This document shows, one piece after another, positions 7,263 to 14,881 of a stretch of DNA of 64,000 bases. The notes under the pieces were generated by a model. It did no database searches. It was given only the letters and a program-made list of their open reading frames with translations, and had not been told where the DNA came from. This stretch comes from an uncultured Bacteroidales bacterium (GTDB lineage Bacteria > Bacteroidota > Bacteroidia > Bacteroidales > ML635J-15), in contig CAJOIT010000012.1 in NCBI GenBank assembly GCA_905234755.1, forward strand, positions 28,157 through 92,156, read 5' to 3'. A program made the position numbers and the translations under genes. Each line of letters starts with the position of its first letter. Within the stretch, counting starts at the first letter, position 1.

Positions 7263-8330
7263 ATGGCTCAATGGCACAAAAATAAAATACAACGCGAAAA
7301 TGGCGAATGGGTTGATGCTCAGTTCCCTGTAATTGTTTCTGCCAGCCGAAGCACCGACATTCCAGCCTTTTATTCCGACTGGTTTTTCCATCGGCTGAAA
7401 GTAGGCTATTCGGCATGGACAAATCCGTTCAATGGCGTGAAAAGCTATGTGGCATACGGTGACACCCGATTCATTGTCTTCTGGTCGAAAAACCCAGAGC
7501 CACTGCTGAAACATCTTGATTATTTGCAGGAGCGGAATATCGGCTGTTACATTCAATACACTCTGAACGACTATGTTGCGGAAGGTCTGGAACGGGGTGT
7601 GCCAGCGCTTGAAAAGCGGATTGAAACATTTCGGCAATTAGTTGAAAAATTAGGCAAGGGCAGAGTCGTTTGGCGTTTCGACCCGCTGATTCTGACGGAT
7701 AAGATTTCGATTGACGATTTGCTTTGCAAGGTCGAGAATATCGGTAACAAATTGGACGGATATACCGAAAAGCTGGTTTTCAGTTTTGCGGACATTGCCT
7801 TGTACAAAAAGGTGAAGGCAAATCTTGAGAAAAGCAAGGTCAATTATTCCGAATGGACAAAAGAGCAGATGCTTGAGTTTGCTCGGCGGTTGGTCGAATT
7901 GAACAAATCGAACAACTGGAACTACACTTTGGCAACCTGTGGCGAAACCGTTGACCTTGACGGCATATCGCACAACCATTGCATCGACGACAATCTGATG
8001 ATTCGTTTTGCGTACAATGATAAGGCTCTGATGGATTTCTTAGGCGTGGAAATCAAGTCCGTTGAAAAAAGTTTGTTTGGTGCGATGCCTATTCCGCCTA
8101 ACGCCATTATGCTGAATGCCAACCAGTATGCCATAAAGCACAAGGACAACCGTGACAAAGGTCAGCGTACCGCCTGCGGATGTATGGTGAGCAAGGACAT
8201 CGGCGAATACAACACCTGTCCGCATTTGTGCGAATATTGCTATGCAAATGCCAGCAAGGAGGCGGCGGTAAAGAATTACGAGCAAGCGAAATTAACGGAT
8301 TGGAAATCTGAAACGATAACGGGGAGATGA
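7263..8330 (+). CDS. DUF1848 family protein
   Basis: 355 residues. The N-terminal VSASRSTDIPAFYSDWF and NPFNGVKSYV, then RFIVFWSKNPEPLL and YIQYTLNDY, define DUF1848. Near the C-terminus a cysteine cluster, CGCMVSKDIGEYNTC followed by CPHLCEYCYAN (about 305-330), looks like an iron-sulfur or zinc site. The family is distantly radical-SAM-like in its barrel arrangement, but its reaction is unknown. The last 13 codons (KLTDWKSETITGR) reappear in frame just after the stop of the DUF6155 gene at 11403-11444. Confidence 0.85.
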   Translation: MAQWHKNKIQRENGEWVDAQFPVIVSASRSTDIPAFYSDWFFHRLKVGYSAWTNPFNGVKSYVAYGDTRFIVFWSKNPEPLLKHLDYLQERNIGCYIQYTLNDYVAEGLERGVPALEKRIETFRQLVEKLGKGRVVWRFDPLILTDKISIDDLLCKVENIGNKLDGYTEKLVFSFADIALYKKVKANLEKSKVNYSEWTKEQMLEFARRLVELNKSNNWNYTLATCGETVDLDGISHNHCIDDNLMIRFAYNDKALMDFLGVEIKSVEKSLFGAMPIPPNAIMLNANQYAIKHKDNRDKGQRTACGCMVSKDIGEYNTCPHLCEYCYANASKEAAVKNYEQAKLTDWKSETITGR

Positions 8331-8334
8331 AAAT
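8289..8334 (+). repeat. Repeated gene tail, copy 1 (end of DUF1848)
   Basis: About 46 bp covering the last 13 codons of the DUF1848 gene, its TGA and a few bases beyond. It matches 11403-11448 at all but a handful of positions, with the same reading frame and the same stop (KLTDWKSETITGR here, KLADWKAETITWR there). Confidence 0.75.
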
Positions 8335-8367
8335 TAATTTTAACGCAAAAACAAAAAATAATAGGAT

Positions 8368-9807
8368 ATGACAGACATTAGCATTAAGACAGAACGAGTT
8401 TTCAGCATCTTTCATGAACTGAACCAGATACCGCGTCCATCGCATCACGAAGAACGGGTGGCTGATTATCTCTGCAAGTTTGCAGAACGAAATCATCTGG
8501 AGTACGAACGCGACAAGGAAAATTGTGTCGTGATACGCAAGCCAGCCACTCCTGGTCACGAACAGGCCGAAACCATCGTGTTGCTGAACCACATGGATAT
8601 GGTGTGCGTGGGTATGGGCGACCCGCTGAACGATCCCATTGAAGCTTACGAAGATAACGGATGGATGAAGGCGCGTGGTACATCGTTGGGTGCCGACAAT
8701 GGTATTGGTCTGTCGATGGCTCTTGCCGTACTCGAGGACGATAGCATTGTACATCCTGCCCTTGAGGTCATCGCTACGACTAACGAGGAAGACGGGATGT
8801 CGGGTGCTTCGCAGTTGAGCAAGGATTTTCTGAAAGGCCGTAAGGTCATCAACCTAGATTCGGAGGACTACGACACCATCACGACCGGTGCCGCAGGAGC
8901 CTGCCTGCAGTTCCATAGCATTCCAATTAGCAGACAGTTGGCTCCAGAAGGTGCACGCAGTTGGTACCGTATCCGTATGGAGGGCGGACTCGGTGGTCAT
9001 TCTGGTGTGGACATCAACAAAGGCCGTTGCAGTGCAGTGATTCCTGCAAAGTCTATCCTAAAAGATATTTGTAAGGAAGAGTGGGTTGATGTTGCCGGTA
9101 TTGAAATTGGTGAGGCAAATGCTTCAATAGCCTCGAAAGGGGAGATAGTGATTTGCATTGCAGATGAGTACTCTGAAATAGTAAGAAAAAGAATCAATAC
9201 TATCAATCAGCGTTTATTCGGTGAATACCGCAGTAGCGATCCTGGCATGACATGTGGAATCGAGGAATGCGACAAACAGGATACAATCATTCCAAAGACG
9301 GTTATTAATGCCCTCGCAGGCTGTCTTGAGCAACTGCCGCAAGGCATGGTGAAGATGAGCGAGGCTATGCCTGGCACTGTGGAAACTTCAAACAATATCG
9401 GACGAATTGTTGCAGAAAAGGACCGCATTTTTGTTTCGACACATACACGTAGCTTTATCGACAACGATATGGTAGCGCTAAGCAAAGATATAGCAAAGAC
9501 CTTTGCTGCCGCTGGTGCCAATTCCGAAGTTGTGATGTCTGCTCCAGCCTGGCAGGAGGACCAGCAGTCGTCATTCTTGCAGCTGGTAAGCAACACATTC
9601 CAGGATGTGTTGGGTTGGCGTCCTCGCATGGTAGCCATGCACTTTGTATTGGAAGCAGGCTTCTTTGTACAGCATTATCCGGGCATCCAGATAGCCAGCA
9701 TTGGACCTCGAATCGTGGAACCACATTCCACTAGCGAGCGAGTTGAACTATCTACCATTCACGACATCTGGCAGGTACTGCTCGAATTGTTGAAGCGTTT
9801 GGCGTAG
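8368..9807 (+). CDS. pepD: Aminoacyl-histidine dipeptidase (M20 family)
   Basis: 479 residues, the usual length of Xaa-His dipeptidase. M20 metal and catalytic motifs are visible: LLNHMDMVC (His, catalytic Asp), GADNGIGL (bridging Asp), NEEDGMSGA (general base Glu and ligand), NLDSED and GGLGGHSGVDI. It hydrolyses carnosine-type and other Xaa-His dipeptides in the cytoplasm, using two zinc ions. It is flanked by DUF1848 (37 bp upstream) and a Bro-N gene (110 bp downstream). No sign of damage is seen. Confidence 0.93.
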   Translation: MTDISIKTERVFSIFHELNQIPRPSHHEERVADYLCKFAERNHLEYERDKENCVVIRKPATPGHEQAETIVLLNHMDMVCVGMGDPLNDPIEAYEDNGWMKARGTSLGADNGIGLSMALAVLEDDSIVHPALEVIATTNEEDGMSGASQLSKDFLKGRKVINLDSEDYDTITTGAAGACLQFHSIPISRQLAPEGARSWYRIRMEGGLGGHSGVDINKGRCSAVIPAKSILKDICKEEWVDVAGIEIGEANASIASKGEIVICIADEYSEIVRKRINTINQRLFGEYRSSDPGMTCGIEECDKQDTIIPKTVINALAGCLEQLPQGMVKMSEAMPGTVETSNNIGRIVAEKDRIFVSTHTRSFIDNDMVALSKDIAKTFAAAGANSEVVMSAPAWQEDQQSSFLQLVSNTFQDVLGWRPRMVAMHFVLEAGFFVQHYPGIQIASIGPRIVEPHSTSERVELSTIHDIWQVLLELLKRLA

Positions 9808-9917
9808 TTGTGGTGAAACTAATGTTATGATTGCGATTTGTTGGATTTGGACGGGGATGTGAGGATATAATAGATTATTTTATTTATTATCAGTAATTTA
9901 TTTGTAAAAATAGTATT

Positions 9918-10781
9918 ATGACTAAACAGCAAGCAATTCAACTTTTTGAAGAAAAAAAAATACGTTCGATATGGGATGACGAGCAGGAAAAATGGTACTT
10001 CTCTATTGCTGATGTAGTTGAGGTATTAACAGAAAGTAAGAACCCAACAGATTACATAAAGAAGATGAAAAAACGTGATCCGCTGCTAGCCAAAGGGTGG
10101 GGACAAATTGTCACCCCCCTTTCATTACAGACTATGGGCGGGAAACAACGAGTAAATTGTGCAAGTATGGAAGGTATATTCCGTATTATACAGGCAATTC
10201 CTTCGCTAAAAGCAGAACCTTTTAAATTATGGATGGCACAGGTTGCTAGCGACAGAATAGACCAATTGCAGGATCCTGAATTGTCTATTGAACAAGCTAT
10301 GGTTGATTATAAACGACTTGGTTATTCAGACAATTGGATTAATCAACGATTGAAATCGATTGAAGTCAGAAAGGAATTGACCGATGAATGGAAACGTCGT
10401 GGTGTTGAAGAAGGCTTGCAATTTGCTTCGCTTACTGATATTATAACTAAAGCTTGGAGCGGAAAAACAACAAAGGAATACAAGAAATTCAAGAATTTGA
10501 AAAAGGAAAATCTTCGCGACAATATGACAAACACAGAATTGGTTTTAAATATGCTTGCAGAAACCGCAACTACAGATTTGTCAAAGGCACAGAATCCAGA
10601 ATCGTTCGAAGAAAATATGACTGTGGCAGAAAAGGGTGGTAATGTTGCAAAGTCGGCGCGAGTGGCTCTTGAAAAAGAACTTGGACATTCAGTAGTTACT
10701 TCGTTGAATGCAAAAACATACATAAATCAATTAAATGATAAATCGGATGACCAGAATATATTGGAAGATGATAATCAATGA
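9918..10781 (+). CDS. Bro-N (phage antirepressor-like) domain protein
   Basis: 287 residues. The N-terminal Bro-N domain (about 12-110) reads IRSIWDDEQEKWYFSIADVV, ESKNPTDYIKKMKKRD, and ASMEGIFRIIQAIPS. The remainder is charged and helical (VRKELTDEWKRRGVEEGLQF, then ARVALEKELGHSVVTSLNAK). Bro-N proteins are DNA-binding and frequent in phages and phage-derived islands; chromosomal homologues such as this often stand alone. The function here is unknown. Its stop overlaps a small ORF (10778) by ATGA. Its AT-rich character fits horizontal origin. Confidence 0.8.
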   Translation: MTKQQAIQLFEEKKIRSIWDDEQEKWYFSIADVVEVLTESKNPTDYIKKMKKRDPLLAKGWGQIVTPLSLQTMGGKQRVNCASMEGIFRIIQAIPSLKAEPFKLWMAQVASDRIDQLQDPELSIEQAMVDYKRLGYSDNWINQRLKSIEVRKELTDEWKRRGVEEGLQFASLTDIITKAWSGKTTKEYKKFKNLKKENLRDNMTNTELVLNMLAETATTDLSKAQNPESFEENMTVAEKGGNVAKSARVALEKELGHSVVTSLNAKTYINQLNDKSDDQNILEDDNQ

Positions 10782-10870
10782 TTATTGCAGAACTAAATAT
10801 TTCTGACATATATCATGATTGTGATTCGGCAGATTTGGACGGGTTGCTAATAGATATGATAGATATTTAA
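10778..10870 (+). CDS. Possible 30-residue small protein overlapping the Bro-N gene
   Basis: An ATG at 10778 overlaps the Bro-N stop (ATGA) and opens a 30-codon acidic reading frame ending DCDSADLDGLLIDMIDI. A related but shorter coding tail (YDCDLLDLDGDVRI then stop) occurs at about 9825-9869, right after the dipeptidase gene. The stretch may be a repeated gene tail and not a functional peptide. It is reported because of the ATGA overlap and the repeated DCD..DLDG pattern. Confidence 0.3.
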   Translation: MIIAELNISDIYHDCDSADLDGLLIDMIDI

Positions 10871-10892
10871 TATATTATAAGCGAAAAAAGTT

Positions 10893-11402
10893 ATGTCAAA
10901 AGCACAATTGAAAAAACATCTTGCTTCGTTGGAAAAATCACAAATAATAGAAGTGATAATGGAACTTTACGAAGCTCGCAAAGAGGCTAAAGATTATTTG
11001 GAGTTTTATCTGAATCCAAACGAAGATGCGAAGTTGGAATCATTCAAGAAGATTATTGGTAACGAGTTTTATCCGTCGCGTGGTGAACCAAAGACAAGGT
11101 TTAGCGTATGCCGTAAGGCTGTTACGGATTTTATGAAATTGAAGCCTTCGCCAGATAAAGTGGCAGACCTGATGTTGTTTTACAGCGAGCAAGCCTGTCA
11201 GTTTTCGTATGACTATGGCGATATGTGGGAGGCTTTTTATTCCGCTGCAGAAAACCATTTTGAACGGACTATGAAGTTCCTTGCCGAAAACAATCTTGTT
11301 GAAGTGAACAAAAGGCGTATCAAAGCGATATTGAAACTAACTGAGGTTTGCGGTTGGGGGTTCAGCGATGCAATGTATGACATTTATGCGGAATACGAGT
11401 GA
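10893..11402 (+). CDS. DUF6155 family protein
   Basis: 169 residues beginning MSKAQLKKHLASLEKSQIIE, with GNEFYPSRGEPKTRF and the C-terminal VCGWGFSDAMYDIYAEYE that mark DUF6155. It is helical and soluble with no catalytic motif that I can name. It follows the Bro-N gene and small ORF on the same strand. Directly after the stop the frame reopens for 13 codons homologous to the DUF1848 C-terminus. Confidence 0.75.
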   Translation: MSKAQLKKHLASLEKSQIIEVIMELYEARKEAKDYLEFYLNPNEDAKLESFKKIIGNEFYPSRGEPKTRFSVCRKAVTDFMKLKPSPDKVADLMLFYSEQACQFSYDYGDMWEAFYSAAENHFERTMKFLAENNLVEVNKRRIKAILKLTEVCGWGFSDAMYDIYAEYE

Positions 11403-11448
11403 AAATTAGCAGATTGGAAAGCTGAAACGATAACGTGGAGATGAAAAA
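11403..11448 (+). repeat. Repeated gene tail, copy 2 (after DUF6155)
   Basis: Begins one base after the DUF6155 stop and is in its frame: 13 codons (KLADWKAETITWR) and a TGA. It matches the DUF1848 tail at 8289-8334. It is probably a leftover of a gene 3' end replaced by the DUF6155 gene, or a mobile 3' cassette. Confidence 0.7.
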
Positions 11449-11469
11449 CTCATCAAAAGAAAGTTTTTT

Positions 11470-11500
11470 TTTGTTATAATAGAAATACATTCTATATTTG
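11470..11500 (+). promoter_or_regulatory. Strong Bacteroidota promoter for candidate RNA
   Basis: TTTG (11470-11473), 19 bases, then TATATTTG (11493-11500): an exact consensus match. The predicted start is near 11507, about 345 bases before the next plausible start codon (11852), so a long untranslated RNA must be made. Confidence 0.7.
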
Positions 11501-11506
11501 CACCAA

Positions 11507-11754
11507 GTTTAACGATTAAAAATTTTGATGCCTATGGAATAACGCGTACATTGATACGCACATTTTAGGATAATTTAGGAAAAAGCGGTTTTGCTTTTGT
11601 CTTCTACTCAAAAATTTGGCGATTTTTAGTACTATGAAGATATGGCAGACGGTTGCGCATTTAGCGTGATCTTTTGTTGTAATCTTGTATAGTACGGGTT
11701 CAGCCAAATACCTTGAGTAGCGGGATAGCAGAAAGACATCACGCTATTTTTTTT
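11507..11754 (+). ncRNA. Candidate structured RNA with own promoter and terminator (copy 1)
   Basis: About 248 nt between a consensus promoter and a T8 run (11747-11754). A 9-bp stem, TAGCGTGAT (11662-11670) with ATCACGCTA (11738-11746), encloses 67 nt and stands directly before the T run like a terminator hairpin. Smaller hairpins occur upstream, for example GCGTA/TACGC near 11550. No ORF fits. Its 3' third (GTAGCGGG, then AAGACATCACGCTA and Ts) aligns with the minus-strand RNA at 24663-24904 (GGAGCGGG, then CAGACTCCACGCTT and Ts). It may be a 6S-like or Bacteroidales-specific RNA, or an attenuating leader of the caspase operon. The class is not identified. Confidence 0.5.
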
Positions 11755-11851
11755 GTGCGTATTTTCCAAACGACCTTATAAGATGTCAAAAAAACGGAAT
11801 TTGATGCCCGCCGGAAAAAGGGACACAACATTTAAATTAAATAAGTTTAAG

Positions 11852-12538
11852 ATGAAGAAGATATTATTCACTGTATTTGCAATGTTATTAATGGTTGTTT
11901 TTTGCAATGCACAGAGTTCTGAAATAGAAGATTACAAGGCTTTGATAAAGGAACGCAAAGAAATGGCAAAATTAACTAGGGATTTAAGGAACGAAAAATC
12001 ATCAAAAGATGCCAAAAAAGCTGCAAAAGAAATGGAAAAGGAAGGATGGAAACCTGCCCCAGGTAGCCTTCCTTTGGATAAGTTGAACGAAAAGGTATGG
12101 GAAATGCAGTATGAACTTGATCCACAGACAGGATTTCCAAAATATATCATAGCAAGCGGATCTGGAGTCGCAGAAACATACGATGTGGCCAAAACGCATG
12201 CTATGGCGAGAGCGAAAACATCGCTTGCTGGTCAAATTGCAACAGAGTTGGCAGATATATTAGAGGATAAAGTCGCAAATAAGGCTATTTCAGAAAAGGA
12301 TGCAACATCATTGGCAGAAATAGCTGAAGGCGGTGTACAGAAAATCCAGCAAAAATTGGGGAGAATATTAACAATTATGGAAGTTTATAAAGACCATAAG
12401 AAAACCAAGGAAGTAAGAGTTACTATTTCATATAATTTTGAAATGGCAAAAACTGCAGCAATGGATGCATTACGAGAAGATATGGAATCGCGTAGCGATG
12501 AATTAGTCGGTAAAGCTCGTGAGGCTTTAGGTCTTTAA
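11852..12538 (+). CDS. Secreted LPP20-like protein of caspase operon
   Basis: 228 residues from the ATG at 11852, chosen because it gives a clean signal peptide (MKKILFTVFAMLLMVVFCNAQ); an in-frame upstream extension would run through the RNA terminator. After a charged helical segment (about 25-70) comes an LPP20-type region, GSGVAETYDVAKTHAMARAK (about 110-129) and VRVTISYNFEMAK. It is predicted to be periplasmic or surface exposed. It is followed 20 bp later by a DUF4384-like protein and then a caspase-like protease; the three probably act together. The function is unknown. Confidence 0.7.
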   Translation: MKKILFTVFAMLLMVVFCNAQSSEIEDYKALIKERKEMAKLTRDLRNEKSSKDAKKAAKEMEKEGWKPAPGSLPLDKLNEKVWEMQYELDPQTGFPKYIIASGSGVAETYDVAKTHAMARAKTSLAGQIATELADILEDKVANKAISEKDATSLAEIAEGGVQKIQQKLGRILTIMEVYKDHKKTKEVRVTISYNFEMAKTAAMDALREDMESRSDELVGKAREALGL

Positions 12539-12558
12539 TAAAAAACTATCTATAAACA

Positions 12559-13410
12559 ATGCGCATCTTTTCATTTCTTTTAGTAGTTGTTTTGGGAACT
12601 GCGACCTGTTTCGGGCAGAAAAGCGTAAGTGTCTGTGGTGAATATAGGTACGTGGCTCCCGAAAACGTTTCTCGCGAACAAGCAAGGAATATTGCAATCG
12701 AGCGTGCCCGCAACAAGGCGATGGCAGATGAGTTTGGTACGATAATTTCTGAGGTTAATACTTCAATAACAAAGAGTTCTGCAGATGGCTATAATGCGAA
12801 AGACGAAACTGTATTTAATACGTATGGTGGAACCGAAAGCAAGGGATTGTGGCTCAGCGATAATTCTGAACCCGAAATAAGCGAAACTTTTGAGAACGGA
12901 TTTTTCGTAATAAACGTAAAAGTTTGTGGCAAGGCCAAAGAGTTTAAGTCTGCCGATTTAGAACTGAATGTTTCATCGCTGTGCAATGGCATTGAAAGTG
13001 ACAGATTTCGTAGTAAGGACAGGTTTACCGTAAAGTTCAAGACACCAGTAAAGGGATATTTGGCTATATTTCTGCTTGATGACAATGATGTCGCCAGTTG
13101 TCTGTTGCCTTACGAAAGCGGAGAGGCGGTTGAGGTTAATAACAAGGAAGAATATGTATTTCTGACCACTTCGGATCCTAATTATCCATGGGGAGAGGAA
13201 ACCATTCTCGAAACAGAGAAAGAAGTTGAGTATTTCAGGATATACTATATATTCTCCAAGAATAGTTTTACTATGCCAATGACTGAAAACGGAGAATATG
13301 TTCCTGAATTACAGAGAATAAAATTTGAAAAGTGGTTGTTGAAAAACAGAATACATGATGAAGACATGCAGGTAATACAGAGAGTTATAGAAGTTAGAAA
13401 AGGAAAATAA
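12559..13410 (+). CDS. Secreted protein with LPP20-like and DUF4384-like regions
   Basis: 283 residues with signal peptide MRIFSFLLVVVLGTATCFGQ. The N-terminal YRYVAPENVSREQARNIAIE is the LPP20/FlgT-type segment found at the start of many Bacteroidota secreted proteins. The central DRFTVKFKTPVKGYLAIFLL and LLPYESGEAVEV with EYVFLTT resemble DUF4384, a domain that elsewhere is fused to caspase-fold peptidases. Here it is on a separate polypeptide encoded just before the caspase-like gene, which supports a shared complex. Confidence 0.7.
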   Translation: MRIFSFLLVVVLGTATCFGQKSVSVCGEYRYVAPENVSREQARNIAIERARNKAMADEFGTIISEVNTSITKSSADGYNAKDETVFNTYGGTESKGLWLSDNSEPEISETFENGFFVINVKVCGKAKEFKSADLELNVSSLCNGIESDRFRSKDRFTVKFKTPVKGYLAIFLLDDNDVASCLLPYESGEAVEVNNKEEYVFLTTSDPNYPWGEETILETEKEVEYFRIYYIFSKNSFTMPMTENGEYVPELQRIKFEKWLLKNRIHDEDMQVIQRVIEVRKGK

Positions 13411-13434
13411 GTGATAACAATTAAAATTACAAAA

Positions 13435-14712
13435 ATGGGAAAAAGATTTATAATTATAACGATTGCTTTGTTTTTAATCGCGATATGTGGCTTCGCACAG
13501 GGTGTAGCTACAATTTATATTAGTCGTCCGTTTAAGGGGGCAGGTTCTATTTCGAAACACAATATAGAAATAAACAACGTTCCCATTGGAGCTATTAGTT
13601 CTGGTGGTACTATGGCCATTACAATACCTGCTGGAGATGTTATCATAAAGGATTACTACGGGGTAGTTGGCAATCCCGAAACCTTGTGGTCGGCAATTAG
13701 TGCAGAAGCTGGGAATGCTTATTATGTAAAAATAAATGAAACAGCAAAAAAAATGGTTTTAATAAACGATACCCCAGACAAATACAAAAATGCAGCATTA
13801 TATGATTTTGCAACTTTGGAAAGATTATACAATAAGACACAAGGTGCAAATCAACAAGTGGCGCAAAACAACAAGCAACAGGTATCTGCACAAACCAGTA
13901 CGCAACCAGTTACCAATAATAAGTCCCAAATTATTTCAGATGTTGACAAAAATATTCCACAAAGTAAGACCGTTGCTAATAATACCTATGTTTTGATTAT
14001 TGCTAACGAGGAATATGAACAACTAGACAATGTAAATTTTGCAATGCATGATGGAGAAACTTTCAGGGACTACTGCATAAAGACTTTAGGTGTTCCTGAA
14101 AAGCAGGTTAGGTTTTTCCCTAATGCTACGTATGGTAAAATAACAAGTGGAGTTGACTGGTTAAAATATGCGCTTAACAATTTCAATGGCAGCAAAGGTA
14201 TTGTGTATTATTGCGGACATGGTATTCCTGATGAAAAAACAGGTGAAGCATTTATAATTCCAGTTGATGGAAAGGGTACCAACACAACAACTTGTTATAG
14301 CCTAAATACTTTATACACAGTTCTTGCCGAAACAAAAGCAGAAAGCATAACATACTTTATGGATGCATGCTTTACAGGTGCAAACAAGGAAGGTAGTATG
14401 CTTATAGCAGCCCGTGGCGTAGCACGCGAACCTGCTAAATCTACAGTCGGAGGAAATGCTATTGTATTCTCGGCATCAAGTGGCGATGAAACTGCAATGA
14501 CATATCCAGAAAAAGGGCATGGACTATTCACTTACTTCCTACTAAAGAAACTACAAGAAACAAAAGGAAATGTTAGTTATTCGGAGCTCTCAAACTACAT
14601 CAATTCGAATGTAAAGAAAGAAGCCTTCTTAATTAACGAAAAGCCACAGACACCTGTTGTTGCAACAAGTCCTGAAGCACAGGAAAGCTGGAAGGATATG
14701 AAGTTGAAATAG
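13435..14712 (+). CDS. Caspase-fold (C14/metacaspase-like) secreted peptidase
   Basis: 425 residues from the ATG at 13435, preferred over the upstream GTG (13411) because it begins a good signal peptide (MGKRFIIITIALFLIAICGF). A short beta domain (about 23-115, ATIYISRPFKGAGS, a DUF2846-like pattern) and a Gln/Asn/Ser-rich linker precede the p20-like caspase domain from about 180. The catalytic dyad is His in YYCGHG and Cys in YFMDACFTG. Caspase-fold proteases cut after basic or acidic residues; the substrate is unknown. It is the last gene of the operon, followed by a strong terminator. With an export signal it would act outside the cytoplasm. Confidence 0.85.
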   Translation: MGKRFIIITIALFLIAICGFAQGVATIYISRPFKGAGSISKHNIEINNVPIGAISSGGTMAITIPAGDVIIKDYYGVVGNPETLWSAISAEAGNAYYVKINETAKKMVLINDTPDKYKNAALYDFATLERLYNKTQGANQQVAQNNKQQVSAQTSTQPVTNNKSQIISDVDKNIPQSKTVANNTYVLIIANEEYEQLDNVNFAMHDGETFRDYCIKTLGVPEKQVRFFPNATYGKITSGVDWLKYALNNFNGSKGIVYYCGHGIPDEKTGEAFIIPVDGKGTNTTTCYSLNTLYTVLAETKAESITYFMDACFTGANKEGSMLIAARGVAREPAKSTVGGNAIVFSASSGDETAMTYPEKGHGLFTYFLLKKLQETKGNVSYSELSNYINSNVKKEAFLINEKPQTPVVATSPEAQESWKDMKLK

Positions 14713-14733
14713 TAATTTAATAGAAAAAACAAG

Positions 14734-14772
14734 AGCAGTATTCCCTATTGATCAGGGGAATACTGCTTTTTG
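14734..14772 (+). terminator. Rho-independent terminator of caspase operon
   Basis: AGCAGTATTCCC (14734-14745) pairs with GGGAATACTGCT (14756-14767), followed by TTTT. Confidence 0.85.
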
Positions 14773-14840
14773 TGTATATTATGTGTTTACCATTTTTACG
14801 GTTATTAGGCATAAGTTTCTTGGCAAATAGTAAAAAATAT

Positions 14841-14848
14841 TACTTTTG
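14841..14848 (+). promoter_or_regulatory. -7 promoter element for C69 dipeptidase
   Basis: TACTTTTG fits TAnnTTTG, 33 bp before the ATG at 14882. A weak TTGG about 19 bases upstream (14819-14822) may be the -33 element. Confidence 0.5.
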
Positions 14849-14881
14849 CCACAATAAAATATTGCTCACAAACATTTTCTC

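Noticed and set aside
11516..11707. 63-codon minus-strand frame
   Set aside because: Lies antisense to the candidate RNA at 11507-11754, without family or promoter.
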